In this document: one piece after another, positions 33,019-41,689 of the stretch
Layout: every line of letters starts with the position of its first letter
How positions within the stretch are numbered: the first letter of the stretch is position 1
Assembly: GCA_020636325.1 (NCBI GenBank)
Contig: JACJYC010000008.1
Location: forward strand, 1-64,000
DNA length: 64,000 nt
Direction: 5' to 3'
From: Lewinellaceae bacterium
GTDB lineage: Bacteria; Bacteroidota; Bacteroidia; Chitinophagales; Saprospiraceae
Translations under genes and position numbers: made by a program
Notes under the pieces: generated by a model
Told to the model about the DNA's origin: nothing
Database searches by the model: none
The model's input: the letters and a program-made list of their open reading frames with translations, nothing else

Positions 33019-34560
33019 TCAATCCTTCCCCTCCTCCATATACCGGATCACAATATCCCGGATATCATTCTTCACCGCCGCACCATGGGTGTCGAATTGT
33101 TCACGGGTCTCATTCGGGAAATCTTTCAGGAAGTCCAGGTTGGCCTCCTTGCCCTCGGCTACGAATTGCGGCAGGATCACCGCATACGTCTTGTTGGGAT
33201 CAAGCGGCGCATTGCCGATCCGGTATCCTGAACCGGTCGCCTCTGCGTGATTGAGCTGCATATAGCCGCCTTCGGTCTTGTTGGTGTTCTGGCTGGTATC
33301 CAGAAAGCGTTTCAGTACGCTACCCGGCAGGTGAATCCTCGCAATCGGCCCGCCGAAGGGGAAAGTGCGCATGATGTCGTATACGGTGACAGCGCCGGAG
33401 ATGTTGTCATCCAGCCGCATGGCGCCGCCGTTGATGAGGTAAACATCGGCGCCGGGCCAGACAAACTCAAAGGCTTCCGTCGTCAGCGTTCCGAAATTGG
33501 TCTGCTCGCTTCTGACCTTGTCTTCCGTACAGATCAACGGCGTTTTTGCCTGGTAAACGACCTTGCCCGCCTCGTATCCCATGGCTTTGGCAATATCGTC
33601 TACCTGGCCCAGCCAGCGGTCCACTACCTTTTCGGTTTCGGGGTCATCCGCAATATCAGGGCCTATGCTGCGAAGGGTCGACCTCAGCGTCGTCTTGTGT
33701 GTGGCGGTATTGTAAGTGAACCTGTGGATATAAACGGTCTTCGCGTTGGCGTCCGCCTTGGTAATGACGGTATTGCCGGATTCGCGCATCATATTGGTAT
33801 GGTCATGGCCTCCGATGATCAGGGGCAGCCCCGGAACGGCTTTGGCCAGGGCAATATCGTCGTCAACCGCCAGGTGGGTAATGCCGATCATGACGTCGGT
33901 ACGGGCTTTCATGGCATTTACGGATGCCCGGAAGCTTTCCGTCACGTCCCCGTAAGCGGCGTAATCAGCTTTGTTGAAGGGCAGTACCACGCCCGTCAGG
34001 CCGACGGTTACTTTTTTCCCGCCGGGGCCGGTGAACTCACGAATGATATAGGGCGGTATCGGGGTCTTGTTCTGGGTAAAAGGCCGCCGCTCGCCATTGT
34101 CCACCCGAAAGGCGTTTGAACAGACAAATTTGAAATGGCTCTGATCGATCCGCTTTTGCAGCAGATCGGCGTCTTTAAGGTCGAATTCGTGGTTGCCGAA
34201 AGTAGCGTAATCCAGCCCCATGGCATTCAGCGTTTCCACCATCTGCAGGCCGGCAATGCGCTCGCCGTCCTTCATCTTGAGCGTGCCGATAAATGAGGGG
34301 CTCAGGAAGTCGCCGGCAATAACGGCAATGGTGTTGGGATTCTCCGCCAACAGTTCTTTTTTAACGGTGGCTACCCTGGCCAGACCGCCCGCCTTGCCGC
34401 CTTCCAACGGGGCAATCTCATAAACGTCATTCAGCTGCAGGATGGTAAAGGACACTTCTTCGCCGGCGCCGGCTTCCCGCCGTACACCGCAGGACCACCC
34501 CAGAACCGTCATGATAATGAGGAGCAAACCAAGCTTTCGGCGGGTTGTAAACCATTTCAT
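33019..34560 (-). CDS. Secreted bifunctional metallophosphatase / 5'-nucleotidase
   Basis: The 513-residue protein has an export signal with a Cys (MTVLGWSC), so may be a lipoprotein. The calcineurin-like metallophosphatase domain shows LNDVYEI, GDFLSPS, GNHEFD and GGHDH metal-binding motifs. The C-terminal 5'-nucleotidase domain (about 330-500) shows NGGAMRLD and DIMRTFPFGGPIARI. It removes phosphate from external nucleotides for uptake. Its stop codon lies in the AATCAATC repeat. Confidence 0.92.
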   Translation of the reverse strand: MKWFTTRRKLGLLLIIMTVLGWSCGVRREAGAGEEVSFTILQLNDVYEIAPLEGGKAGGLARVATVKKELLAENPNTIAVIAGDFLSPSFIGTLKMKDGERIAGLQMVETLNAMGLDYATFGNHEFDLKDADLLQKRIDQSHFKFVCSNAFRVDNGERRPFTQNKTPIPPYIIREFTGPGGKKVTVGLTGVVLPFNKADYAAYGDVTESFRASVNAMKARTDVMIGITHLAVDDDIALAKAVPGLPLIIGGHDHTNMMRESGNTVITKADANAKTVYIHRFTYNTATHKTTLRSTLRSIGPDIADDPETEKVVDRWLGQVDDIAKAMGYEAGKVVYQAKTPLICTEDKVRSEQTNFGTLTTEAFEFVWPGADVYLINGGAMRLDDNISGAVTVYDIMRTFPFGGPIARIHLPGSVLKRFLDTSQNTNKTEGGYMQLNHAEATGSGYRIGNAPLDPNKTYAVILPQFVAEGKEANLDFLKDFPNETREQFDTHGAAVKNDIRDIVIRYMEEGKD

Positions 34561-34582
34561 AAAGTTGCGTTTGTTTTATCTG

Positions 34583-34590
34583 CAAAAGTA
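34583..34590 (-). promoter_or_regulatory. -7 box for the 5'-nucleotidase gene
   Basis: The minus strand reads TACTTTTG (TAnnTTTG), 23 bases before the ATG. Confidence 0.4.
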
Positions 34591-34756
34591 AAAACTTAGA
34601 CGGCTAAAGGTGTGATTTCGTCGTCTATTGTTCCTTTTTTACGACCGCAACCCGCATTCAGTTGTTCTGTCTTTATCGGGAATAATCGCAGAAGAGGGTT
34701 CAGATAACAAATCTTTCTGCCATATTTGTCCCGAAAATTGGCCCTTTTGCCTACTT

Positions 34757-34784
34757 TTTGTTATTTTGCACAGTTTTACTTTGA
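34757..34784 (+). promoter_or_regulatory. Probable ftsH promoter
   Basis: TTTG at 34757-34760 and TACTTTG at 34777-34783, 16 bases apart, somewhat shorter than the usual 19-base spacing. It would give a leader of about 55 bases. Confidence 0.35.
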
Positions 34785-34844
34785 ACTGTAACCGGACAAT
34801 AAGGGTTTAGTTAAGGAAATTTTTAAACAGGAAAATAAGAGATA

Positions 34845-36767
34845 ATGGCCTCATCTGGCAATTCTGGTCAGCCGAACAACGATAACAACGCGCCTAAGAA
34901 CCGACAGCCGATCAGTTGGCTGTGGATCATCTTGCTGCTGGTGGTTGTGGCCCAGGGTGTTTTCATGCTCAACAGCCCCACGGTAAAGACCGTCAACCTC
35001 TCCCAGTTCAGAAGGGATATGCTTGAAACCGGTGACGTACAAAAGATCGTTGTCGTCAACAATAAGAAAGCGGAGATCTACATAAAAACCGATAAGCTCG
35101 GACAGGGAAAGTATTCCGAATTTGAAAAAGGACAAAAAGGCCCCCAATATGTGGTGAATATCGGTTCTTTGGAGAATTTTGAATCCATGATCGAGGAAGA
35201 ACAAGGTAAATCCCCGATCGAATACGGTGTGGAAGAACGCACCGATTATTGGGGTACGGTACTTTCCTGGGTGATCCCCTTCGGCGTACTGATCCTGCTT
35301 TGGGTGTTTATCCTCAATCGCGCTCGCGGCGGCGGCGGCATAGGCGGCGGCAATATTTTCGATTTCGGAAAGTCCAAGGCCACGCTGTTCCAGAAAGGGG
35401 AAAGCAAGATCACCTTCGATGACGTCGCCGGTCTGGATGAAGTCAAGGTGGAAGTCCGAGAAGTGGTGGATTTCCTCAAAAACCCCGATCGATATACCAA
35501 ACTGGGCGCAAAGATCCCGAAAGGCGTGCTCCTGGTAGGCCCTCCGGGTACCGGTAAGACCTTGCTGGCCAAAGCGGTCGCCGGTGAAGCGGGCGTGCCG
35601 TTCTATTCCATGTCCGGTTCCGAATTCGTCGAAATGTTCGTCGGTGTGGGCGCCTCGCGGGTCCGCGACCTGTTCCGGAAAGCCAAGCAAAACGCGCCGA
35701 GTATCGTTTTCATCGACGAGATCGACGCCATCGGCCGTTCGCGGGGCAAAGCCATCTCGTTCCAGGGCAACGACGAACGCGAAAATACCCTCAACCAGAT
35801 GCTGACCGAAATGGACGGCTTCGGGTCCAATTCAGGGGTTATCGTGATGGCCGCTACCAACCGCGGCGAGATCCTGGACAGCGCCCTCCTGCGCCCCGGC
35901 CGCTTCGACCGCCAGATCTACCTGGAACTGCCGACCAAAAAAGAACGCGAAGCCATTTTCAAAGTCCACCTCAAACCGCTCCGGCTGGCATCTGATGTCG
36001 ACCTGGAGCAGCTCTCTTCCCAAACCCCGGGCTTTTCCGGCGCCGATATCGCCAATATCTGCAACGAAGCCGCGCTGATCGCCGCCAGGAAGAACAAGGA
36101 TTACGTGGAAATGATGGACTTTATGGACGCTGTCGACCGGATTGTCGCCGGCCTTGAGAAGACCAACCGCGTGATCACCGACCGGGAAAAGCGGATCATC
36201 GCCTACCACGAAGCCGGTCACGCAACGGCCAGCTGGCACCTGCCCAATGCCGATAGCTTGCTCAAGGTTTCCATTGTACCGAGGGGCCGCTCGCTGGGCG
36301 CCGCCTGGTACCTTCCGGAAGAAAAGGTGATCTATACCAAAGAACAGTTCATGGACCGTATCTGCTCCGCGCTTGCGGGCAGGGCATCCGAAGAGATCAC
36401 CTTCGGCAAGGTGTCCTCAGGCGCGCTGGATGACCTGGAAAAGGTGACCAAACAGGCTTATACCATGGTGGCTTATTACGGCCTCAATGAGGCCCTCGGC
36501 AATATCAGCTACTACGACAGCACGGGTCAGTATGAGACCAGCTTCCAAAAGCCGTACAGCGAAGCAACCGCCCAGAAAATTGACGATGAGGTCAGGAAAC
36601 TGGTAGCAGGCGCTTACGAACGCACCAAAAATCTCCTGATCCAATACAAACCGGAAATGGAGACCCTGGCTGAAATGTTGCTGAAAAAAGAAGTCGTCTA
36701 CAAAAAAGACCTCGAAGATATCTTTGGAGAGCGCCAGCTGGCAGAAGAGGAATCGGAAGCCAGGTAG
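34845..36767 (+). CDS. ftsH: ATP-dependent zinc metalloprotease FtsH
   Basis: The 640-residue membrane protease degrades membrane and regulatory proteins. It has two transmembrane helices (about 23-42 and 136-158) around a periplasmic domain, a glycine-rich linker, the AAA+ module with Walker A GPPGTGKT (232-239), Walker B IVFIDEID (287-294) and the second region of homology (NRGEILDSALLRPGRFDR), and the zinc protease motif HEAGH (455-459). Full length and intact. Confidence 0.98.
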   Translation: MASSGNSGQPNNDNNAPKNRQPISWLWIILLLVVVAQGVFMLNSPTVKTVNLSQFRRDMLETGDVQKIVVVNNKKAEIYIKTDKLGQGKYSEFEKGQKGPQYVVNIGSLENFESMIEEEQGKSPIEYGVEERTDYWGTVLSWVIPFGVLILLWVFILNRARGGGGIGGGNIFDFGKSKATLFQKGESKITFDDVAGLDEVKVEVREVVDFLKNPDRYTKLGAKIPKGVLLVGPPGTGKTLLAKAVAGEAGVPFYSMSGSEFVEMFVGVGASRVRDLFRKAKQNAPSIVFIDEIDAIGRSRGKAISFQGNDERENTLNQMLTEMDGFGSNSGVIVMAATNRGEILDSALLRPGRFDRQIYLELPTKKEREAIFKVHLKPLRLASDVDLEQLSSQTPGFSGADIANICNEAALIAARKNKDYVEMMDFMDAVDRIVAGLEKTNRVITDREKRIIAYHEAGHATASWHLPNADSLLKVSIVPRGRSLGAAWYLPEEKVIYTKEQFMDRICSALAGRASEEITFGKVSSGALDDLEKVTKQAYTMVAYYGLNEALGNISYYDSTGQYETSFQKPYSEATAQKIDDEVRKLVAGAYERTKNLLIQYKPEMETLAEMLLKKEVVYKKDLEDIFGERQLAEEESEAR

Positions 36768-36785
36768 TTTTTCAAATACCCGCCT

Positions 36786-38018
36786 ATGCCGGTCAATGCC
36801 TACACCCTCCTGCAGCTCTCCGATTTCATCAGGCGGGTGTTGGCCCTCAATTTCCCCGATCCCGTATGGGTGAAAGCCGAGGCTGCCCGGATCAGCAGGT
36901 CGCGCGGGCACCTGTATCTTTCCTTGTTGCAGCAGGACGAGACCGGCCCGGAGCCGGTTGCGCAGGCCGATGCAGTGATCTGGCATTCAACCTTGCGCCA
37001 GTTGCAACGCCGGTTGGGGCCGGCACTGGATGCCATCATGCAGGACGGCATGGAACTGCTGCTCCAGGTCCGGGTCGTTTTCCACGAACGTTACGGTTTA
37101 AAACTCCATATTGAGGATATAGACGAGACCTATACCCTTGGTAAATGGGAAATCCAGCGGCAAAAGACCATCGATGAACTGCGCCGTTTGGGCCTCCTGG
37201 ATAAGAACGGCGCCCTGCCGCTTCCGCCGGTCTTGCAGCGCATTGCCGTGATCTCAAGCCCGACGGCTGCGGGTTGGCAGGATTTCAAAGAGCAACTCAC
37301 CCGAAACAATTTCGGTTACCGGTTCGGGTTGCGGTTATTCCCGGCTGCCATGCAGGGGCCCCAGACCGCCACCGAGGTCATGGAGCAGCTGGACAAGATC
37401 AGGAAGACGTCCGCGCGCTATGATTGCATCGTGTTGATCCGGGGTGGGGGAGCAAGGCTCGACCTGGCGGCATTTGACCATCCGGACCTGAACCGCGCCC
37501 TGGCCGATGCGCCGCTGCCGGTGTTTACCGGGATCGGACATGAGACCGACCTGAGCGTTGCGGACCTGGTGGCGCATAAGTCGCTGAAAACCCCCACTGC
37601 CGTTGCCGAATTCCTGATTGCCCACAATTTTGCTTTCGAGCAGGCGCTTGCGGAAACAGGTCAATTGCTCGACATGCTTGCATCCCGCCGGCTGGAAACG
37701 GAACGATTAAAACTTCAAAGCCTGCAACAACAACTGCGCCTGCAAAGCAAGGCCGCTCTCGACCGGCAGGTGCGGTTGCTGGATTATATCCGAAGGGAAT
37801 TGCCTTCCCTGGCATCGCTCCACCTGAAGGCCGCCGGCCGCCAGTTGGACCTGCTGGAAAATATAACGGGCCTGTTGAGTCTGGACAGTACGCTGGCCCG
37901 CGGGTTTACGGTGACGACGAAGGGCGGCAAACCGGTTGTCAAGGCTTCCGGCCTCAAAGCTGGGGATGAGATCGTGACCAGGTTCAAAGACGGGGCCATC
38001 GACAGCACAGTGCGCTGA
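36786..38018 (+). CDS. xseA: Exodeoxyribonuclease VII large subunit
   Basis: The 410-residue protein has an N-terminal OB-fold and the catalytic core with ISSPTAAGWQDF, RGGGARLDLAAFD and GIGHETDLSVADLVAHKSLKTPTAVAEF. It degrades single-stranded DNA with XseB. No xseB follows directly. It begins 18 bases after ftsH and is probably co-transcribed. Confidence 0.95.
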   Translation: MPVNAYTLLQLSDFIRRVLALNFPDPVWVKAEAARISRSRGHLYLSLLQQDETGPEPVAQADAVIWHSTLRQLQRRLGPALDAIMQDGMELLLQVRVVFHERYGLKLHIEDIDETYTLGKWEIQRQKTIDELRRLGLLDKNGALPLPPVLQRIAVISSPTAAGWQDFKEQLTRNNFGYRFGLRLFPAAMQGPQTATEVMEQLDKIRKTSARYDCIVLIRGGGARLDLAAFDHPDLNRALADAPLPVFTGIGHETDLSVADLVAHKSLKTPTAVAEFLIAHNFAFEQALAETGQLLDMLASRRLETERLKLQSLQQQLRLQSKAALDRQVRLLDYIRRELPSLASLHLKAAGRQLDLLENITGLLSLDSTLARGFTVTTKGGKPVVKASGLKAGDEIVTRFKDGAIDSTVR

Positions 38019-38078
38019 AAACAGGGATATTGGCGTTTTATGTGAACGCGATCACTGAAATTCAGTTGCAGCCTCCCG

Positions 38079-38086
38079 TACCTTTG
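38079..38086 (+). promoter_or_regulatory. -7 box before the small membrane protein gene
   Basis: TACCTTTG followed by C, an exact TAnnTTTG match, 22 bases before ATG 38108. The -33 element is not clear. Confidence 0.45.
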
Positions 38087-38107
38087 CGGTCAATAATCAA
38101 AAATGCA

Positions 38108-38335
38108 ATGAAAATCCTCAACGACTGGAAATTCCTTTTGCTCGCCTGCCTGACCATCGGCCTGGCGCCCTTTTTCCCGGAACCGCATATCTGGGGCAAA
38201 TTGCGGTGGATTGCCGGCGGAGCGGTCGGGATGAAGCCGATCGACTGGTTTGATACGGTTCTGCACGGCCTGCCCTGGGTTTTGTTGGTCCGGGCGGTTG
38301 CCGTCAGTTTTTTGGTTAAAAAAACAGCTCAATAA
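38108..38335 (+). CDS. Small conserved membrane protein
   Basis: The 75-residue product has two hydrophobic segments (about 6-24 and 50-68) and the recognisable phrases LAPFFPEPHIWGKLRW and GMKPIDWFDTVLHGLPW, seen in many uncharacterised Bacteroidota proteins. The function is unknown. ATG 38108 follows a -7 box; the longer frame from 38030 would begin upstream of it. It ends 3 bases before the heme-protein gene, so the two are probably co-transcribed. Confidence 0.75.
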   Translation: MKILNDWKFLLLACLTIGLAPFFPEPHIWGKLRWIAGGAVGMKPIDWFDTVLHGLPWVLLVRAVAVSFLVKKTAQ

Positions 38336-38338
38336 ACG

Positions 38339-38935
38339 ATGACGAGGTCCAAGATTGCCTTTTGGGTGTCGGTTGCCGCCCTGGCGACATCGGGTTGCAA
38401 CAATCAGCCTGCAAATGAAGCGTTGACGGATACCGAAAAATCAGCCTACCTGGAAAGGGGCAGGGAAATAGCGGCAACCGCCTTTTCGGTTTTGAGCGGG
38501 AACCTGGCTGCGGCGCTGGAGAAGGGCGGTGTGGCCAATGCGGTTCAATACTGCAATCTGGCCGCGATGCCGCTCACGGATAGTTTATCCAGAACCAATA
38601 ATGCCGTTATTCGCCGGACGAGTTTGAAGACAAGGAATCCCAAGAACAAGCCGTCGGAGTGGGAACGCGCCGCTTTGCTGTCGTTTGAAAAAGAAGATCA
38701 GGCAGGGGAAGAGCTGAAACCGGTTGTCCAACTTCTGGACGGCCAGCATGTGGCTTTTGCCGCCCCGATACGGGTAATGTCGCTTTGCACAAAATGCCAC
38801 GGCAAGGAAGGCGAAACAATGGATGCCGCCGACGCCCGGGTGATCCGATCCCTGTACCCGGATGACCAGGCCACCGGCTACGCCGAAGGCGACCTGCGGG
38901 GCATGTGGAGCATCGTTTTTACCCTCAAGGAATAA
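38339..38935 (+). CDS. DUF3365 (Tll0287-like) c-type heme lipoprotein
   Basis: The 198-residue protein has a lipobox ATSGC (C20) and a single c-type heme site CTKCH (C150, C153, H154), within a DUF3365-like domain (ALEKGGVANAVQYCNLAA, TSLKTRNPKNKPSEWE). Such domains occur as heme-based redox or gas sensors, alone or in signalling proteins. It is probably attached to a membrane on the periplasmic side. No kinase partner is adjacent. Confidence 0.88.
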   Translation: MTRSKIAFWVSVAALATSGCNNQPANEALTDTEKSAYLERGREIAATAFSVLSGNLAAALEKGGVANAVQYCNLAAMPLTDSLSRTNNAVIRRTSLKTRNPKNKPSEWERAALLSFEKEDQAGEELKPVVQLLDGQHVAFAAPIRVMSLCTKCHGKEGETMDAADARVIRSLYPDDQATGYAEGDLRGMWSIVFTLKE

Positions 38936-38937
38936 TC

Positions 38938-39030
38938 CCCATCAACGCGTTCTCACCCTCCCTCTCACCCACTCTCACCCTCTCACCCTCTCACCCTCTC
39001 ACCACTCTCACCCTCTCTCTCACCCTCTAA
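38938..39030. repeat. CTCTCACCCT repeat between convergent genes
   Basis: About nine copies of CTCTCACC(C) with CACTCTCACC variants. It supplies the last codons and stop of the adjacent GNAT gene (AGAGGGTGA on the minus strand). Confidence 0.9.
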
Positions 39031-39433
39031 TATCCTCCGCGTCATCCAGATAAAAAGCCGCATCGTGCCGGGTCATCCCGATCCTCGGGTAATAATCCAC
39101 GGCCGCCGGCGCTGAGAGCAGGATCAACTTGGCCTGGGGCGTCGCCAGCTTGGTTCGGCGGATCAGTTCCCGGCCGATACCCTGCCGTTGAAGTGCCTGA
39201 TCCACCGCCAGGTCCGAGAGATAGGTGCAAAAAACAAAATCGGTGACCGAGCGGGCCACCCCGACCAGTTGCCCGTCAAGGCGGGCCGTTACAATCAGGT
39301 TGGCATGGCGCACCATGGCGGCCATGCGCTCCGGATCGTCTACCGGGCGGCGCAATCCTAATGTGGATGCCCGAAGCACCGCTGTAAATTCATCAGCGGG
39401 AAGGTCGTTTTCGATTTGGTAGGTGATGGCCAT
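39020..39433 (-). CDS. GNAT-family N-acetyltransferase
   Basis: The 137-residue protein has the GNAT fold with DLAVDQALQRQGIGRELIRR, a typical acetyl-CoA pyrophosphate loop (QRQGIG), followed by LILLSAPAAVDYYPRIGM. Its substrate is unknown. I chose ATG 39433; the longer frame to 39514 overlaps the next gene. Its 3' end lies in the CTCTCACC array. Confidence 0.88.
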   Translation of the reverse strand: MAITYQIENDLPADEFTAVLRASTLGLRRPVDDPERMAAMVRHANLIVTARLDGQLVGVARSVTDFVFCTYLSDLAVDQALQRQGIGRELIRRTKLATPQAKLILLSAPAAVDYYPRIGMTRHDAAFYLDDAEDIRG

Positions 39434-39510
39434 TTTGCAAATCCCGGTTGATTGAGCCGGACAAGATAAGGGTTTTACCGCACTGTACTGCTGCACAGGT
39501 TCTGGAAAGA

Positions 39511-40170
39511 TCAAGCCAGCATACGCAACAATTTCCTGGTCCTTTCCAGGGCTTCTTCGTATCGCTTCATTTGAATCTGCGCAATGCCGGTGAGGCTGAA
39601 GACGAGATTTCTGAATTTCGGATCATCCAACGGCTTATCGTCACCGGTTCTGAACAGTGCGGACTGGTCGACCTGATTCATAAAGTACCCCGCGTAATAT
39701 TCCCGTATAAAGGTTTCCGTTCTGTGGTTCTCCTGAAAGAGAATATCGTATTTGCCGTAGTGATCCAGGATCTCTTTTTTGAGGTCAAAGGATCTGATCA
39801 GTTTGAGATCGCCGGTATTCAGCAGGGTTTTGTAGGTGGCGTCCTGGGTGGAAAAAACGGGAAAACTGGACCCCCTGAAGAACCGGGCTACGACCGTGTC
39901 TCTGCCCGGCAGCTCCCGGTAAAAATGGGGAATGAGGGATTGAAAGGCCGCAATATTGCGCTGAAAGACGGCCATATTTTCGGTCATTTTGAGGGTATCG
40001 GTCGCCAGGTCAAGCCGAAGATTTTCCATGTAATCGGTTAAAAGTGCCTTATTGGACTGGTTCTGGGCCCAGTTATTGAGGGCAAATGCAATCAGAATGC
40101 CGATAACGACGATGAGGAGTTCTCTGAAATACTCGCGCCATACCGGTGGGATCAGGGAGGTTTTAGGCAT
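39511..40170 (-). CDS. DUF6090-like membrane-anchored protein
   Basis: The 219-residue protein has one N-terminal membrane helix (about 15-33, REYFRELLIVVIGILIAFALNNW), then a helical extracytoplasmic region. The start phrase matches a family widespread in Bacteroidota that I recall as DUF6090. Function unknown. Confidence 0.8.
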   Translation of the reverse strand: MPKTSLIPPVWREYFRELLIVVIGILIAFALNNWAQNQSNKALLTDYMENLRLDLATDTLKMTENMAVFQRNIAAFQSLIPHFYRELPGRDTVVARFFRGSSFPVFSTQDATYKTLLNTGDLKLIRSFDLKKEILDHYGKYDILFQENHRTETFIREYYAGYFMNQVDQSALFRTGDDKPLDDPKFRNLVFSLTGIAQIQMKRYEEALERTRKLLRMLA

Positions 40171-40250
40171 TTTGCAATAAAGTTATTTGGATTTACAAGT
40201 TAAGCCCAAGCGGGGAAAAAGACCTAACTTGGCGGCCAAAAAACAAAAAT

Positions 40251-41003
40251 ATGTTGCGCAATATCCTTGCAGGAACCTGTTTACTGATCTTGATGACCGC
40301 CTGCGGGCCGGCCGCTCCCCCGCCGGAAGCCGCCGCTGAAAGCCAGGAACCCCAACCGGCAGAGCAGGCCCGGCCGGCAGAAATATCCTTTATCGGCGAT
40401 TTTGCGACGGGCAATTACCCGGCGCCGTATTATCAGAAGATCATGATCGGGCGGATAGCCGGGATCGGCACGAAGGTTTCCCTGACGGCCAGTCCGATCA
40501 ATGAGCAGCCGGGATGCGCATTTGAGGCGGATGCGCGGGAGGTAGATGGTCACCTGGAAGCGGACCTGCCCTATGGCGGCGGCAAGGCGGTCGTGATCAT
40601 TACCCCTACGGAAACGGGTATTTCGGTGACCACCAAATCGGAAGCCGACCAGACAGCCATGTTGGCGGTATGCCGGGGCAGCGAAACAATGGGAGGGGAT
40701 TACAAACGGATACAAACGACCCGGATGACGGGCGGTTTCGTTTATTTTGCGGATGCGGCCCTGTTTACGGATTGTGCAACCGGCAAAAAATATCCGCTGC
40801 TGAATACGCCGACCTACCTGGAGCTGGAACGGCGATACCTTTATCTTGACGACAGAAAGATTGAAAACGGGATCCCGCAGCCGGCACTGACCGACCTGGA
40901 AGGCTATTTTGAAGAGCAAAAAGACCCGGAGTCGGGAAATGTTCGGACCTACCTGCTGGTCACCAGGATTTACGGGATGGATGGAACGAGAACATGCCAG
41001 TAG
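40251..41003 (+). CDS. Hypothetical lipoprotein with NlpE-like C-terminal part
   Basis: The 250-residue protein has a signal peptide with lipobox LMTAC, then an Ala/Pro/Glu-rich linker (about 20-45). The middle region is a probable beta-sandwich. The C-terminal part FVYFADAALFTDCATGKKYPLL...YLELERRYLYL resembles the second domain of NlpE-like lipoproteins by eye. Function unknown. A clear hairpin terminator follows. Confidence 0.75.
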   Translation: MLRNILAGTCLLILMTACGPAAPPPEAAAESQEPQPAEQARPAEISFIGDFATGNYPAPYYQKIMIGRIAGIGTKVSLTASPINEQPGCAFEADAREVDGHLEADLPYGGGKAVVIITPTETGISVTTKSEADQTAMLAVCRGSETMGGDYKRIQTTRMTGGFVYFADAALFTDCATGKKYPLLNTPTYLELERRYLYLDDRKIENGIPQPALTDLEGYFEEQKDPESGNVRTYLLVTRIYGMDGTRTCQ

Positions 41004-41013
41004 AAAAAAATAA

Positions 41014-41051
41014 GGGCAGCCGGTTTTGAAAGGCGGCTGCCCGGGTTATTT
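41014..41051 (+). terminator. Hairpin terminator
   Basis: GGGCAGCCG (41014-41022) pairs with CGGCTGCCC (41034-41042), followed by GGGTTATTTT. It lies 10 bases after the lipoprotein stop. Confidence 0.75.
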
Positions 41052-41174
41052 TGGATATGGCTTTGGGAATTTGGTTGTAGCTAACGCCGTAGTTCCGATA
41101 AGGTATTCAGTACAGTTTTAAGGGGATTGAACGATCGGAATTCGGGCATTTTTGGGGGAAATAGTCCGCCGTGA

Positions 41175-41450
41175 TCAGTGGAGGCGGAATTGTTGAACAA
41201 ACTGATTGCTTGTCTGGGGATTGCGCACGAGGTCTACGTCGAGCACGCAGTTTTCAAATTGCATAGCGTACGTTTCTTTCACATGGTCTTCATTGAGGGG
41301 CATGTTGCCGGTCAGTTGAGCGCCAAGGAACGCGCCGACTTCCTTGAAAGAGAGCATCAGGTCCCGGATACCGCTTACAACATTGCTGCTGTTTTGTCCG
41401 GCATTGATCAGGCCGACGGTCAGGGCTAATTTGATTTGGCGAATGTTCAT
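41175..41450 (-). CDS. Small hypothetical protein
   Basis: A 91-residue frame from ATG 41450 (MNIRQIKLALTVGLINAGQN...). I do not recognise it. It has a mildly hydrophobic N-terminus, no clear signal peptide, and ordinary composition. The opposite-strand frame looks less protein-like. It may be real but could be spurious. Confidence 0.45.
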   Translation of the reverse strand: MNIRQIKLALTVGLINAGQNSSNVVSGIRDLMLSFKEVGAFLGAQLTGNMPLNEDHVKETYAMQFENCVLDVDLVRNPQTSNQFVQQFRLH

Positions 41451-41689
41451 GACAATTGGATTTTTCAGGTTGTTTTCAATTAGGTTCTTTGGTCAAAAGT
41501 GTTTCCTTAATAACTCCGGTTTTGCGCCGGATGTTGCTTGCCCAAATATTAAAGTCTTGTTAAAATCCTTTAAGAAATTGTTATCTGGACTTTACCGGAT
41601 ACCTTTCCTTTGCAATCGGTACACTCCTTTATTCCCTGAATCCGGGATTTGTTACCCGTTTCGGGAAAAAATCAGGAATTATCACCTGT

